From assembly GCA_037190175.1 (NCBI GenBank), contig JBBCJM010000244.1, positions 1 through 6,127 on the forward strand: a stretch of 6,127 bases of DNA, read 5' to 3'. Positions within the stretch are counted from its first letter, which is position 1. Every line of letters starts with the position of its first letter. The translations under genes and the position numbers were made by a program. Positions 1-6,088 of this stretch are shown here, one piece after another. Origin of the DNA: JBBCJM01 sp037190175 (GTDB lineage Bacteria > Pseudomonadota > Alphaproteobacteria > Rhodobacterales > Rhodobacteraceae). A model generated the notes under the pieces. That model did not search any database. It was not told where the DNA came from and saw only the letters and a program-made list of their open reading frames with translations.

Positions 1-45
1 AAGGACAGAAGAAGGGGCATTTGATTCAAATTGTCGCCCGCCTGC

Positions 46-96
46 TGTCTTTGGTGTTCCAAATATCCCGGGGGGTCCGGGGGGCTGGCCCCCCGG
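46..96 (+). repeat. Intergenic G-run repeat box, copy 1
   Basis: This stretch has the form CTTTGGTGTTCC, then AAATATCCC, then GGGGGGTCCGGGGGG (70-84), then a C-run. The 15-base GGGGGGTCCGGGGGG block recurs exactly at 6111-6125, where it again follows a TTGG...AAATA-type leader (see copy 2). I recall boxes of this kind as frequent intergenic sequences in Rhodobacteraceae genomes; that is memory, not a search. The leader is noticeably richer in A and T than the coding DNA around it. Function is unknown. It sits in the 5' leader of potH and could act at the transcript level or be a passive dispersed repeat. Confidence 0.6.
77..96 (+). other. Perfect GC hairpin upstream of potH
   Basis: CCGGGGGG (77-84) and CCCCCCGG (89-96) are exact reverse complements separated by the four-base loop CTGG (85-88), giving an 8-bp all-GC stem. 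It lies 30 bases before the potH start codon. There is no T-run after it, so it is not a canonical intrinsic terminator. In RNA it could stabilise a 3' end, attenuate read-through into potH, or simply be the second half of the repeat box that it overlaps. Confidence 0.6.
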
Positions 97-126
97 CGCT
101 CCCCGCCAGACCGACGGCAGGCGCCC

Positions 127-1089
127 ATGACCGACCTGCCCCGCCCGCTGGCCGCCGACGCACCGGAACCCCACAGTTCCCCTCTCGCCCGCTGGTTCCA
201 CCGCCGCGGCTGGGCGGACCTGATCCTGGGGCTGCCCTATCTCTGGCTGGTGCTGTTCTTCCTGCTCCCGTTCCTCATCGTGGTGGCGATGAGCGTGGCG
301 ACCCGCACCCCCACCGCGCCGCCCTTCGGCTATGGCGGCGACAATCCCCTGATCAACTTCGCGGGCTATGAGCGGCTGATATCCGACCCGATCTACCTGC
401 GGGCCTTCGTCACCTCGCTGGCCAATGCCGCCACGGCGACCATCCTCTGCCTGCTGCTGGGCTATCCCATGGCGCTGGGGCTCACCCGCGTGCCGCACGG
501 CTGGCGCAACATCCTCTTGATGCTGGTGATCCTGCCGTTCTGGACCTCGTTCCTGCTGCGCGTCTACGCCTGGATGGGGCTGATGGGGCGCAATTCCTGG
601 TTCAACCAGTGGCTCACCGGCCTGTGGAACGGCGTCACCCCCGAAAGCTGGGCCCTGACCCATATCCCGATGATGCAGACCAACGGCGCGGTGGTGCTGG
701 TCATGGTCTATACCTACCTGCCCTTCATGATCCTGCCGCTCTACGCCAGCCTCGAACGGCTGGACCCCACGCTGGACGAGGCGGCGATGGACCTGGGCGC
801 GCGCCCCCTGCACGTCTTCCGCGACCTGACGCTGCCGCAGTCGGTGCCCGGGATCGTGGCCGGGGGCCTGCTGGTCTTCATTCCCACCGCCGGCGAATAC
901 GTGATCCCCACCCTGGTCGGCAGCGCCTCAAACCCGATGATCGGGCGGGTGATCGCCGACGAGTTCTCCTCGGCCCGCGACTGGCCCATGGCCTCCACCG
1001 TGGCGGTGGCGCTGCTGCTGCTGATGGTGGTGCCGACCATGGTCTACAACCACATGCAGGCCCGCGCCGGGGGCGAGGCGCACCGATGA
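127..1089 (+). CDS. potH: Putrescine-type ABC transporter permease PotH
   Basis: This is an inner-membrane permease subunit of a polyamine-type ABC importer, pairing with PotI to form the channel. The 320-residue product is close in length to E. coli PotH (about 317). About six membrane segments can be seen, near residues 35-57, 95-119, 130-154, 190-210, 240-262 and 288-310. The stretch WTSFLLRVYAWMG near 140-152 and the block GRVIADEF...RDWPMAS near the C-terminus are PotH-like. The EAA loop that contacts the ATPase is E218-A-A-x3-G224 with the following DLGARP context. The ATG at 127 is chosen because homology begins after it and GGCAGG (116-121) lies five bases upstream; longer in-frame upstream starts would translate the repeat box. 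The stop overlaps the potI start (ATGA). The cognate binding protein and ATPase are not in the window. Exact substrate (putrescine, spermidine, another amine or a betaine) cannot be fixed from the permease alone. Confidence 0.9.
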   Translation: MTDLPRPLAADAPEPHSSPLARWFHRRGWADLILGLPYLWLVLFFLLPFLIVVAMSVATRTPTAPPFGYGGDNPLINFAGYERLISDPIYLRAFVTSLANAATATILCLLLGYPMALGLTRVPHGWRNILLMLVILPFWTSFLLRVYAWMGLMGRNSWFNQWLTGLWNGVTPESWALTHIPMMQTNGAVVLVMVYTYLPFMILPLYASLERLDPTLDEAAMDLGARPLHVFRDLTLPQSVPGIVAGGLLVFIPTAGEYVIPTLVGSASNPMIGRVIADEFSSARDWPMASTVAVALLLLMVVPTMVYNHMQARAGGEAHR

Positions 1090-1925
1090 CCCGCCGCCCG
1101 GTGTTCCTGCTGTCGGTGCTGGGGTTCGGCTTTGCCTTCCTCTACATCCCGATCATCTCGATGATCGTCTATTCCTTCAACGACTCGCGGCTGGCCACGG
1201 TCTGGGGCGGGTTCTCGACCCGCTGGTACTGGGCGCTGTTCAGCAACCGGCAGGTGGGGGACGCCTTGTGGCTGTCGATCCGCATCGCGCTCATCTCGGC
1301 CAGCATGGCCACGATCCTCGGCACCATGGCCGGCATCGCCATGGCCCGCTTCGGCCGCTTCCGCGGGCGGCTGCTGTTCTCGGGCCTCGTCACCGCGCCG
1401 CTGATCATGCCGGAGATCATCACCGGCATCTCGTCGCTCCTCCTCTTCATCATGATGGCGGAGTGGATCGGCTGGCCGGGCACCCGCGGTTTCACCACCA
1501 TCACGCTGGCGCACATCACCTTCTCCATGGTCTTCGTGACCACCATCGTGCAGGCGCGGATGCTGCAGGCCGACCGTTCGATCGAGGAGGCGGCGATGGA
1601 CCTGGGCGCCCGGCCCTGGCAGGTGATGCGCGATGTGACGCTGCCCACCATCGCCCCGGCGGTGCTGTCGGGGTGGCTGCTGGCCTTCACCATCAGCCTC
1701 GACGACGTGGTGATCACCTCCTTCACCACCGGGCCGGGCTATACCACGCTGCCGCTCCTCATCTGGTCCAAGGTCAAGCTGGGGGTGACGCCGGACGTGA
1801 ATGCCTTGGCCACGCTCACCGTGCTGGTGGTGGGGATCGGGGTGGTGCTGGCCGGCATCGTCATCAACCGGGCCGAGCGGCGGCGCATCCTCGACCAGGG
1901 CATGGCCTATCGCAGCAATGATTGA
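1086..1925 (+). CDS. potI: Putrescine-type ABC transporter permease PotI
   Basis: This is the second permease subunit of the importer. The 279-residue product is close to E. coli PotI (about 281) and resembles it along its whole length: an N-terminal membrane segment near residues 6-30 followed by YSFNDSRLATVWGGFSTRWY, a central RFGRFRG, the EAA loop E168-A-A-x3-G174, then SGWLLAFTISLDDVVI and a C-terminal PDVNALATL helix region. It begins at an ATG overlapping the potH stop by four bases, with GAGG (1075-1078) seven bases upstream, so it is translationally coupled to potH. Its last eight bases overlap the start of the cupin gene. The EAA-loop DNA shares a 23-base identical stretch with potH. 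Naming as PotI is by remembered similarity; the transported compound is inferred only as polyamine-like. Confidence 0.9.
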   Translation: MTRRPVFLLSVLGFGFAFLYIPIISMIVYSFNDSRLATVWGGFSTRWYWALFSNRQVGDALWLSIRIALISASMATILGTMAGIAMARFGRFRGRLLFSGLVTAPLIMPEIITGISSLLLFIMMAEWIGWPGTRGFTTITLAHITFSMVFVTTIVQARMLQADRSIEEAAMDLGARPWQVMRDVTLPTIAPAVLSGWLLAFTISLDDVVITSFTTGPGYTTLPLLIWSKVKLGVTPDVNALATLTVLVVGIGVVLAGIVINRAERRRILDQGMAYRSND

Positions 1926-2766
1926 CGATCCCGAACTGCTGCTGGCCACGCCCCTGGGCCTGCCCGGATCGGGGCGCATCCGCTATGGCGCGGCCATGGC
2001 GCTCTACCGCATGGGCCGGATGTCGGAGGCGGAGCTGGAGGTCTGGCGCATCGCCTCGGCGCATGACGGCGAGGATGCGCGCCGGCTGCTGGCCGAGCGG
2101 GGCCTGCCCGTCGCGCCACGCGCGCGCCAGCCGCAGGACGCCGTGGGGGCGCTGCGGCTCCTGGTGGCCGAGGCGCTGCGCTATCTCGACGGGCTCTCCG
2201 GCCCCGGGGTGGCGGAGGTGCGGCTGGGGCTGGCGCAGGCCGCGTCCGCCGCGCCGCCCCGGCCGGCGGACCTGCCGGTCATCGCCCGGCACCTGCCCGC
2301 GGCGCTGGACGCGCTGACCGCCGACGATCCCGCGCTGGCCCGCGCCATCGCCATGGCCGCGCCGCATCTGGGCTGGACCGCCTATGACCTCTATCCGGCC
2401 GAGCAGATCGGGGCGGAGTTCGCGCAGGGCCATGCCTATGCGCAGATCGCGGGCTCTGCCGCACAGGACTTCGAGTTCGGCCTGTTCCTGATCGCGCCCG
2501 ACTTGCTCTACCGCGACCATTGCCACCCGGCGCCCGAGCTCTACGTGCCCCTGACCGGCCCGCATGGCTGGCGCTTCGGCCCCGACCGGCCGCTGATCGT
2601 GAAGCCTGCGCACGAGCCGGTCTGGAACGACCCCCTGCGCCCGCATCTGACCAAGGTGGGGCCGCTGCCCTTCCTGGCCTTCTACGGCTGGACCCGCGAC
2701 GTGAACGAACCCGCGCGCGTCATCCCCGCCGCCGACTGGGCGGAGCTGGAGGCGCTGCGGCTGTGA
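1918..2766 (+). CDS. Cupin protein, DMSP-lyase-like superfamily
   Basis: This 282-residue soluble protein has a C-terminal single-domain cupin (about residues 180-265) of the dimethylsulfoniopropionate lyase type. The motif Y198-x2-H201-x-H203-x3-E207-x-Y209, followed by H243, matches the order and spacing I recall for DddQ (Tyr120, His123, His125, Glu129, Tyr131, His163), where His/Glu/Tyr/His bind the metal and a Tyr acts in catalysis. Known family members split DMSP into acrylate and dimethyl sulfide, but the wider cupin superfamily includes proteins with little or no DMSP activity. The first ~75 residues are a helical-looking segment not expected in DddQ (about 200 residues). The ATG at 1918 lies inside the end of potI (8-base overlap) with no well-spaced ribosome binding site, suggesting reinitiation coupling. 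The 3' end overlaps the amidohydrolase start. Fold assignment is fairly firm; substrate is not. Placement in a PotHI operon suggests an imported amine or betaine-like substrate. Confidence 0.8.
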   Translation: MIDDPELLLATPLGLPGSGRIRYGAAMALYRMGRMSEAELEVWRIASAHDGEDARRLLAERGLPVAPRARQPQDAVGALRLLVAEALRYLDGLSGPGVAEVRLGLAQAASAAPPRPADLPVIARHLPAALDALTADDPALARAIAMAAPHLGWTAYDLYPAEQIGAEFAQGHAYAQIAGSAAQDFEFGLFLIAPDLLYRDHCHPAPELYVPLTGPHGWRFGPDRPLIVKPAHEPVWNDPLRPHLTKVGPLPFLAFYGWTRDVNEPARVIPAADWAELEALRL

Positions 2767-4367
2767 TCCTGCTGACCAACGCCCGCATCCGCACCATGGA
2801 CCCGGCGCGGCCCTGGGCCGAGGCGCTGGCGATCCGCGACGGGCGCATCCTGGCGGTCGGGCGGGCCGGGGACATGCCCGGCGGGGCGGCGCAGGTGATC
2901 GACGCCGGCGGCCGGCTGGTGCTGCCGGGGTTCCAGGACGCCCATATCCACCTGCTTTCGGGCGGCACCGACCTCGCCACCGCGGCCGACCTGTTCGACA
3001 GCCCGGGGGTGGAGGACCTGACCGCCCGCCTCGCCGCCCATGCCGCCCGGTACCCCGGCCCCTTGGTGATCGGCACCGGCTGGCAGCCCGGGCTCTTCGG
3101 CGAGCACAACCTGACCGCCGCGGTGCTGGACGCCGCGCTGCCCGACCGGCCGGCCATCGTCTACGACAGCTCCTTCCACAACGCCTGCCTGAACGGCCGG
3201 GCGCTGGAACTGGCCGGCATCGGCCCCGACACCCCCGACCCGCCCAACGGCCATCTGGTGCGCCGGAACGGCCGGCCCACCGGGATGCTGCACGAGGATG
3301 CCATCCCCTGGGCGCTGGACCGGCTGCCGGGGCTGACCGACGACGACTACATGGCGGGGCTCATGGCCGGGCAGGCCCATGCCAATGCCCACGGGATCAC
3401 CGGGGTGCTGGATCCGAAGATCACCGCGCTGGAGGCCCGCATCTATGCCCGCGCTGCGGCGGAAGATCGCCTGACCCTGCGCGTGGCCGGCGCCGCCTTG
3501 GTCACCCCGCAGGACACGCCCGCCACCGCGCTGGCCCGCCTGACCGCCCTGCGCGCCGCGCATCGGGGGCCGGACTTCCACGTCCACTCCGCCAAGGTCT
3601 TCATGGACGGGGTGTTCGAGAACCGCACCGCGGCGCTCATCGCCCCCTATGCCGACCCGCCCGGCGGCAATGCCGGGCCGATGTTCGGACCCCACAAAAC
3701 CAGGAACCTCTTCACCGCGCTGGACGCCGCCCGGTTCCAGATCCATGTCCATGTCATCGGCGATGCGGCGGCGGAACAGACCCTGGCCGCGCTGGAAGCG
3801 GCGGCGGAAACCAACGGCTCCTGGCCCGCGCTGCACCAGCTCGCCCATCTGCAGCTGACCGCGCCCTCGCACCCCCGACGCCTCGCCGGCCTAGGTGCCA
3901 TGGCCAATATCCAGCCGCTCTGGGCAAGGCTCGACCCCGCCATCCCCGACATCGCGCTGGAGATGATCGGGCCGCAGCGCCTGCCCCGCACCTATGCCTT
4001 CCGCGACTTCCTCCAGCAGGGCGCGGCATGGTGCCTGTCCTCCGACTGGCCGGTCAGTACGCTGAACCCGTTCGAGATCATCGAGACCGCCGTCACCCGC
4101 CAGGCCCGCCTTGCCGACCGCCCCAGGCCCCCCTTCCTGCCCGAACAGGCGCTGACGGTGGAGGAGGCGGTCATGGGCTACACCACCCATGCCGCCGCCG
4201 CCTGCTGGCGCGGGCACCATACCGGGATGCTGCGCCCGGGCCATTCCGCCGACCTGATCCTGCTCGACCGCGACATCCTCGCCTGCCCGGCCCCCGAGAT
4301 CTCGGGCACAAAGGTGGCGCTGACGCTGTTCAAGGGCCACCCCGTCCACCGCGCCCCGGAGTTCTGA
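2763..4367 (+). CDS. Amidohydrolase family 3 (YtcJ-like) metal hydrolase
   Basis: This 534-residue protein is a predicted cytoplasmic TIM-barrel metal hydrolase, with the usual length and no signal peptide. The N-terminal beta part reads ILLTNARIRTMDP, typical of the family. Next come the metal-binding H61-x-H63 in GFQDAHIHLLSGG, the lysine region with K278 in AKVFMDGVFENRTAAL, H328-x-H330 in HVHVIGDAA, H358/H362 in HQLAHLQ, D428 in SSDWPVSTLNPF, and a C-terminal GHSADLILLDRD closing segment. Family members hydrolyse C-N bonds in amides, formamides and similar compounds; one studied relative is N-substituted formamide deformylase, but most are uncharacterised. The GTG start overlaps the cupin stop (GTGA), with GGAGG (2748-2752) ten bases upstream; the next ATG (residue 12) would cut into the conserved N-terminal strand. 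Operon context suggests action on a compound taken up by PotHI or released by the cupin. Substrate unknown. Confidence 0.9.
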   Translation: MILLTNARIRTMDPARPWAEALAIRDGRILAVGRAGDMPGGAAQVIDAGGRLVLPGFQDAHIHLLSGGTDLATAADLFDSPGVEDLTARLAAHAARYPGPLVIGTGWQPGLFGEHNLTAAVLDAALPDRPAIVYDSSFHNACLNGRALELAGIGPDTPDPPNGHLVRRNGRPTGMLHEDAIPWALDRLPGLTDDDYMAGLMAGQAHANAHGITGVLDPKITALEARIYARAAAEDRLTLRVAGAALVTPQDTPATALARLTALRAAHRGPDFHVHSAKVFMDGVFENRTAALIAPYADPPGGNAGPMFGPHKTRNLFTALDAARFQIHVHVIGDAAAEQTLAALEAAAETNGSWPALHQLAHLQLTAPSHPRRLAGLGAMANIQPLWARLDPAIPDIALEMIGPQRLPRTYAFRDFLQQGAAWCLSSDWPVSTLNPFEIIETAVTRQARLADRPRPPFLPEQALTVEEAVMGYTTHAAAACWRGHHTGMLRPGHSADLILLDRDILACPAPEISGTKVALTLFKGHPVHRAPEF

Positions 4368-4368
4368 C

Positions 4369-4776
4369 ATGCTGCTCTACGCCACCCTCGGCACCGCCGA
4401 CCGGCCCCGCGCCGTGGCCTTCTACGATGCGATCATGGAGACCCTCGGCCAGCCGCGCCTGCCCGACTGGACCGATGGCTGGGCCGGCTGGGGGCGGGAC
4501 TACGACCACGGCTTCGGCCTCTGGGTCTGCCCGCCCTTCGACGGGAACCCGCCCACCCCCGGCAACGGCACCATGCTGGCCTTCCGGGCCGAGAGCGCGG
4601 CGCAGGTGCGCGCCTTCCACGCCGCCGGCCTCCAGCATGGCGGCCATGACGAAGGCCCGCCCGGGCTGCGCGACGCCTATGGGCCCGAGTTCTACGTGGC
4701 CTACCTGCGCGACCCCGACGGCAACAAGCTGGCCTGCGTCTTCCACCGCTACGACCCGGCCGCCGACGCCGGCTGA
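4369..4776 (+). CDS. VOC-fold (glyoxalase/dioxygenase superfamily) protein
   Basis: This 135-residue protein has the two-half layout of a single vicinal-oxygen-chelate domain: LLYATLGTADRPRAVAFYDAI at the N-terminus (residues 2-22) and FYVAYLRDPDGNKLACVF at the C-terminus (108-125). Database pipelines often call such proteins lactoylglutathione lyase, but two usual metal-ligand positions look changed: the N-terminal His position is Y4, and the Glu usual after DPDGNK is A122. Glyoxalase I activity should therefore not be assumed. The ATG lies one base after the amidohydrolase stop, with GGAG (4358-4361) seven bases upstream, so it is the last gene of the potHI operon. Its role is unknown; ligand binding, or an isomerase or dioxygenase step in the same pathway, are possibilities. 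Confidence 0.85.
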   Translation: MLLYATLGTADRPRAVAFYDAIMETLGQPRLPDWTDGWAGWGRDYDHGFGLWVCPPFDGNPPTPGNGTMLAFRAESAAQVRAFHAAGLQHGGHDEGPPGLRDAYGPEFYVAYLRDPDGNKLACVFHRYDPAADAG

Positions 4777-4784
4777 CCCCCGGG

Positions 4785-4813
4785 TTGCGCCCCCCGGCCG
4801 GCCCGGCTAGCCT
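4785..4813 (+). promoter_or_regulatory. Putative sigma-70-type promoter for ridA unit
   Basis: TTGCGC (4785-4790) and TAGCCT (4808-4813) are separated by exactly 17 bases in the only sizeable gap of the window. Alphaproteobacterial housekeeping promoters commonly keep the TTG of the -35 box and have a GC-tolerant -10 box. Transcription would start near 4820, leaving a leader of about 25 bases before the ridA ATG. This is pattern matching in GC-rich DNA and remains unproven. Confidence 0.4.
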
Positions 4814-4832
4814 CCGCCCGGAACGCCCGGAC

Positions 4833-4838
4833 GAGGAG
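4833..4838 (+). promoter_or_regulatory. Ribosome binding site of the RidA-family gene
   Basis: GAGGAG lies seven bases before the ATG at 4846. It is the strongest, best-spaced Shine-Dalgarno site in the window. It fixes the start of the RidA-family gene and fits independent initiation rather than coupling to the gene before it. Confidence 0.7.
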
Positions 4839-4845
4839 CCTGCCC

Positions 4846-5310
4846 ATGCATACGATCGACGCCCGCCTTGCCGAACTGGGGATCACCCTGCCCGACGCGC
4901 CGGCCCCGGCGGCCAACTACGTGCCCTTCGTCGTCGCCGGGGGGATGGTCTATGTCTCGGGGCAGGTCTCGCAGGGGCCGGAGGGGCTGATCAAGGGCCG
5001 GCTGGGGGCCGATCTCGACGTGGAACAGGGCGCCGCCGCCGCCCGCGCCTGCGCGATCAGCCTGCTGGCCCAGCTGCGCAAGGCCTGCGGCGGCGACTTC
5101 GGCCGGGTGAAGCGGGCGGTGAAGCTGACCGGCTTCGTCAACTCCACGCCCGAGTTCACCGACCAGCCCAAGGTGGTGAACGGCGCATCGGATCTGCTGG
5201 TCGCGGTGCTGGGCGAGGCGGGGCGGCACGCGCGCTCGGCGGTCTCGGCGGCGGCGCTGCCGCTGGGCGTGGCGGTCGAGGTGGAGGGGATCTTCGAGAT
5301 CGCGCCGTGA
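4846..5310 (+). CDS. RidA/YjgF family protein
   Basis: This 154-residue cytoplasmic protein belongs to the RidA (YjgF/YER057c/UK114) family, whose trimers hydrolyse reactive enamines/imines made by PLP enzymes, preventing 2-aminoacrylate damage. Visible family features are VYVSGQVSQGPEG near residues 36-48, a central VKLTGFVNSTPEFTDQP, and the C-terminal ARSAVSAAALPLGVAVEVEG. R130 and E145 keep the spacing of E. coli RidA Arg105 and Glu120 (15 residues apart), so deaminase chemistry is plausible. The length (E. coli RidA is about 128) fits the longer subgroup that Pfam calls YjgF_endoribonuc, with an extra N-terminal helix; endoribonuclease activity should not be read from that name. It is preceded by a likely promoter and a good ribosome binding site. 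Its stop overlaps the next gene (GTGA). Confidence 0.9.
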   Translation: MHTIDARLAELGITLPDAPAPAANYVPFVVAGGMVYVSGQVSQGPEGLIKGRLGADLDVEQGAAAARACAISLLAQLRKACGGDFGRVKRAVKLTGFVNSTPEFTDQPKVVNGASDLLVAVLGEAGRHARSAVSAAALPLGVAVEVEGIFEIAP

Positions 5311-6080
5311 CCCGCACGCCCCTGCCCCCGGCCTTCCTGCGCACGCCCATCGCCCATCGGGCGCTGCACGACCGCGCGGCGGGGCGGATCGAGAACTCCC
5401 CCGCCGCCATCGCCGCCGCGGTGGCGCAGGGCTACGGCATCGAGATCGACCTGCAGCTCTCGGCCGACGGGCAGGCGATGGTGTTCCACGACGAGGTGCT
5501 GGACCGGCTGACCGGCCGCCAGGGGCCGGTGAACGCGCTGACCGCGGCGGAACTGGCCCGCATCGCGCTGAAGGGCAGCGCCGATACCATCCCCACCCTG
5601 CCGCAGGTGCTGGGGATGGTGGCGGGCCGGGTGCCCCTGCTGATCGAGGTGAAGGACCAGGACGGCATGATGGGCCCCGCCGTGGGCCGGCTGGAGGCCG
5701 CCGCGGCCGCGGCGCTGGAGGGCTACGGGGGCCCGGTGGCGGTGATGTCCTTCAACCCCCATTCCGTGGCCGCGCTCGCCCGGCTCGCCCCCCATATCCC
5801 CCGCGGCCTGACCACCTCGGCCTACGACCCCGAGGACTGGGCGCCGCTGCCGCCCGCCACCTGCGACCGGCTGCGGGCGATCCCCGACTACGAACCCGCC
5901 GGGGCCAGCTTCATCTCGCACGAATGGCCCGACCTGCCCCGCCCCCGGGTGGCAGACCTGAAATCCGCCGGCGCCACCGTGCTGTGCTGGACCATCCGCT
6001 CGCCCGCCGACGAGGCCACCGCCCGCCGCATCGCCCATAACGTGACCTTCGAAGGCTACGCCGCCGCCCTGCCCGACTGA
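5307..6080 (+). CDS. Glycerophosphodiester phosphodiesterase family protein
   Basis: This 257-residue protein is a GDPD-type TIM barrel, usual length for bacterial cytoplasmic members and without a signal peptide. Family members hydrolyse glycerophosphodiesters to an alcohol and glycerol-3-phosphate with a divalent metal. Catalytic and metal residues are visible: H17-R18 in AHRALHD, E29-N30-S31, E46-x-D48 in GIEIDLQLSADG, H61 in FHDEVLDRLTG, and E114/K116 in LLIEVKDQDG. A late TVLCWTIRSPADEA strand-turn is also typical. The GTG start at 5307 overlaps the RidA-family stop and gives a protein starting just before the conserved barrel strand; no strong, well-spaced Shine-Dalgarno site is present, so coupling to the RidA gene is likely. 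The usual HRG is HRA here, which I believe is normal for this subgroup. Lipid-headgroup recycling is the default role; the actual substrate is unknown. Confidence 0.9.
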   Translation: MTRTPLPPAFLRTPIAHRALHDRAAGRIENSPAAIAAAVAQGYGIEIDLQLSADGQAMVFHDEVLDRLTGRQGPVNALTAAELARIALKGSADTIPTLPQVLGMVAGRVPLLIEVKDQDGMMGPAVGRLEAAAAAALEGYGGPVAVMSFNPHSVAALARLAPHIPRGLTTSAYDPEDWAPLPPATCDRLRAIPDYEPAGASFISHEWPDLPRPRVADLKSAGATVLCWTIRSPADEATARRIAHNVTFEGYAAALPD

Positions 6081-6088
6081 CCCTCCCT

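Noticed and set aside
1..24. Possible C-terminal end of an upstream gene (open to a TGA at 22-24)
   Set aside because: The codons would be AGA AGA AGG, unlike the GC-rich codon use of all other genes here, and the stretch is too short to judge.
21..65. Possible promoter for potH in the AT-richer leader
   Set aside because: TTG-containing hexamers exist at 21, 31 and 51, but none has a credible -10 box at 16-18 bases.
21..371. Open frame from a TTG start through the repeat box into potH
   Set aside because: It runs out of frame through well-conserved potH codons and gives a Pro/Arg/Ala-rich product without family features.
1044..1979. Long minus-strand open frame opposite potI
   Set aside because: It is a by-product of high-GC codon bias; its product is His/Asp/Gly/Arg-rich without recognisable motifs, while the + strand frame is clearly PotI.
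2682..3872. Long minus-strand open frame (about 396 codons) opposite the amidohydrolase
   Set aside because: It is low-complexity Gly/Arg/Val/Gln-rich translation with no domain signs; the + strand carries all amidohydrolase motifs.
4796..4803. Eight-base palindrome GGCCGGCC in the 4777-4845 gap
   Set aside because: Such palindromes are expected by chance in DNA this rich in G and C, and it falls in the spacer of the promoter candidate with no partner site.
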